From an uncultured Bacteroides sp. (GTDB lineage: Bacteria; Bacteroidota; Bacteroidia; Bacteroidales; Bacteroidaceae): a DNA stretch of 64,000 nucleotides. Shown one piece after another: positions 62,583-64,000 of the stretch. A program made the position numbers and the translations under genes. The stretch covers positions 62,001-126,000 of the forward strand of contig CANSEY010000004.1 in assembly GCA_947646015.1 (NCBI GenBank), given 5' to 3'. Under the pieces are notes generated by a model. That model did not search any database, was not told the origin of the DNA, and saw only the letters and a list, made by a program, of their open reading frames with translations. Positions within the stretch are counted from its first letter, which is position 1. Each line of letters starts with the position of its first letter.

Positions 62583-64000
62583 TCAGAAGCTTAAGTTAAT
62601 ACCAAAATTGTAAACTGCCTGAATAGGATATTGCATTCCGTCGTTTCCTTGTTCTACATCCCATAATTTAAAACGATTCCATGCGAAAAGATTTAGTCCG
62701 CTGGCATAGATTCTCAAATTGGACATACCTAGATGGCTGGTCAGCCTTTTAGGTAATGTATATCCGATTTCGACTGATTTTAAACGCAAGTAAGAACCGT
62801 CGCGTAACCACCATGTACTGTTTCTGTTATTGTTTGCAATGTCAGTAGTTGACAATCTTGGGAAAGTAGCGTATATATTACGATTCGATTCAGACCAGTA
62901 ATCATCCGCATATGCTTGCATCATACCATTGAGGTTATTTCCTCCGAAATCCATTTGCATGAAAGGATTTGTTGCTTTGGAATTAATAAAGAAAGAAGAT
63001 CTCGCTGCTCCTTGAAAGAAACAAGAAATATCAAAATTCTTGTATCCCATCGACACTCCGAAGCCGTATACAATTTCTGGAGAAGAGGAAATTCCTATTG
63101 GAACAATATCTTCATCATTAATTATTCCGTCATTATTTACATCTTTGTATTTTATGTCACCGGGCATATATTCACCATATGTCTGAACAGGTGAATTTGC
63201 AATATCTTCTTCATCAATGAACAGTCTTTCCGCTATTAATCCATAAGTCTGATTAATACGTTTTCCAATATGACTAAGCCAAGGGTAAGGACGATAGGGT
63301 TCTTCTACATGCTCATATTTGCCTGTTGCATAAGTGAAATTGCCACGCACTCCTAACCAGAAGTTTTTATTGAAAGCGTGGTTGGCATCTACCTGCACTT
63401 CGAATCCATGTGAAGAAGCTTCTCCTTTATTAGCATAAAGAGGTGCACTGAATCCCATTTCATACGGGATGGTTTGGCGTTCGCCAAAGATGTTTTTTCG
63501 ATATTCGGTGAAGTAATCGAATTGTATGTCAAATATATTAAATAGCCCAACTTCGAGACCTAAATTCATTTTTTGAGCAATTTCCCATTTGATTTTGTCA
63601 TTTCGATAGCGTATCATGTCGATAGTACCGACATTCCGTTCAAAATCTTGTCCCCAACTGAAATTTGCACCACTACCGTTTAGATTTACCTCGGACATAT
63701 AAAAGAATCTGTCATTCCATGCACCAATATTGTCGTTACCTACCAAACCGTAAGTTCCTTTTAGTTTCAGTTTATTGATAATATTCTTAAGGTCTTGATT
63801 CCAAAACTTTTCTTCGGAGATCATCCAGCCTGCTCCTATCGAAGGAAAGAGTCCGAATCGTTCATTTTTGGCAAATCTTTCGGAACCATTGTAACCAAAG
63901 TTTGCTTCAGCAAAATATCGTCCGTCGTATGCGTATGTAAAACGACCTGATAATCCAATGTTACGGGCTGGTAAAGATGTCTGTATCGAACTTGCGCCTC
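62583..64000 (-). CDS. SusC-like TonB-dependent transporter, 5' part outside window
   Basis: The frame is open to the right edge; about 470 C-terminal residues are visible. They show the SusC barrel: SGRFTYAYDGRYFAEANFGYNGSERFAK, FPSIGAGWMISEE, LKGTYGLVGNDNIG, PGDIKYKDVNNDGIINDEDIVPIG, SYLRLKSVEIGYTLPK, and the terminal FGINLSF. The signal peptide, regulatory domain and plug lie beyond the edge. It would import oligosaccharides produced at the surface for the GH92, GH43 and GH38 enzymes. Confidence 0.94.
   Translation of the reverse strand, partial: GASSIQTSLPARNIGLSGRFTYAYDGRYFAEANFGYNGSERFAKNERFGLFPSIGAGWMISEEKFWNQDLKNIINKLKLKGTYGLVGNDNIGAWNDRFFYMSEVNLNGSGANFSWGQDFERNVGTIDMIRYRNDKIKWEIAQKMNLGLEVGLFNIFDIQFDYFTEYRKNIFGERQTIPYEMGFSAPLYANKGEASSHGFEVQVDANHAFNKNFWLGVRGNFTYATGKYEHVEEPYRPYPWLSHIGKRINQTYGLIAERLFIDEEDIANSPVQTYGEYMPGDIKYKDVNNDGIINDEDIVPIGISSSPEIVYGFGVSMGYKNFDISCFFQGAARSSFFINSKATNPFMQMDFGGNNLNGMMQAYADDYWSESNRNIYATFPRLSTTDIANNNRNSTWWLRDGSYLRLKSVEIGYTLPKRLTSHLGMSNLRIYASGLNLFAWNRFKLWDVEQGNDGMQYPIQAVYNFGINLSF

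Overview
The window looks like a human-gut Bacteroides chromosome. It has a hybrid two-component regulator, SusC/SusD pairs, lipoproteins with short signal peptides, a bifunctional fucokinase/GDP-fucose pyrophosphorylase (Fkp), and -7 boxes of the Bacteroides form TAnnTTTG. No 16S or other species marker is present, so the species is not assigned.

1-22.0 kb is a polysaccharide utilisation locus (PUL), read rightward. It runs: the 3' part of a hybrid two-component regulator, a secreted KdgF-like cupin, two tandem SusC/SusD pairs, a GH16 endo-hydrolase, a GH88 unsaturated glucuronyl hydrolase, a GH2 beta-galactosidase-type enzyme, a heparinase II/III-type lyase, a decayed sulfatase and an intact Ser-type sulfatase. 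Lyase, GH88 and KdgF form a consistent route for a uronic-acid polymer: the lyase makes 4,5-unsaturated ends, GH88 releases them, and the cupin would linearise the free unsaturated sugar. GH2, GH16 and the sulfatase suggest a sulfated or galactose/glucose-containing glycan. The exact substrate cannot be read from sequence.

22.1-30.4 kb is accessory DNA: an IS256-family element with two inactivating lesions, an IS66-type orfA relic, and a leftward cassette made of an unusual helicase-primase fusion, a radical SAM protein, two unknown proteins and two paralogous small proteins. It ends at the 3' half of a tRNA-Arg(CCG) beside a tRNA-type terminator, the signature of an integration site. No intact partner tRNA or integrase was found, so the PUL may itself lie inside a genomic island whose other end is left of the window.

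30.5-42.3 kb looks like core chromosome: fkp, a HAD phosphatase, two lipoproteins, pgi, gpsA, lysS, a MATE transporter and an AraC regulator. gpsA is bracketed by inverted arrays of 7-bp repeats. 42.4-48.0 kb is an RND efflux operon (adaptor, pump, outer-membrane factor), followed by four tandem 22-bp hairpin units. 48.3-50.3 kb holds a likely toxin-antitoxin-style pair (50-aa ORF plus GNAT acetyltransferase) and a DNA-binding protein behind a long structured leader whose terminator-like hairpin abuts the start codon.

50.4-64.0 kb is a second PUL, read leftward: SusC (cut by the window edge), SusD, two surface glycan-binding-type lipoproteins, GH92, GH43 and GH38. It fits an alpha-mannoside-containing glycan. 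GH92 and GH38 carry the same type of N-terminal domain.
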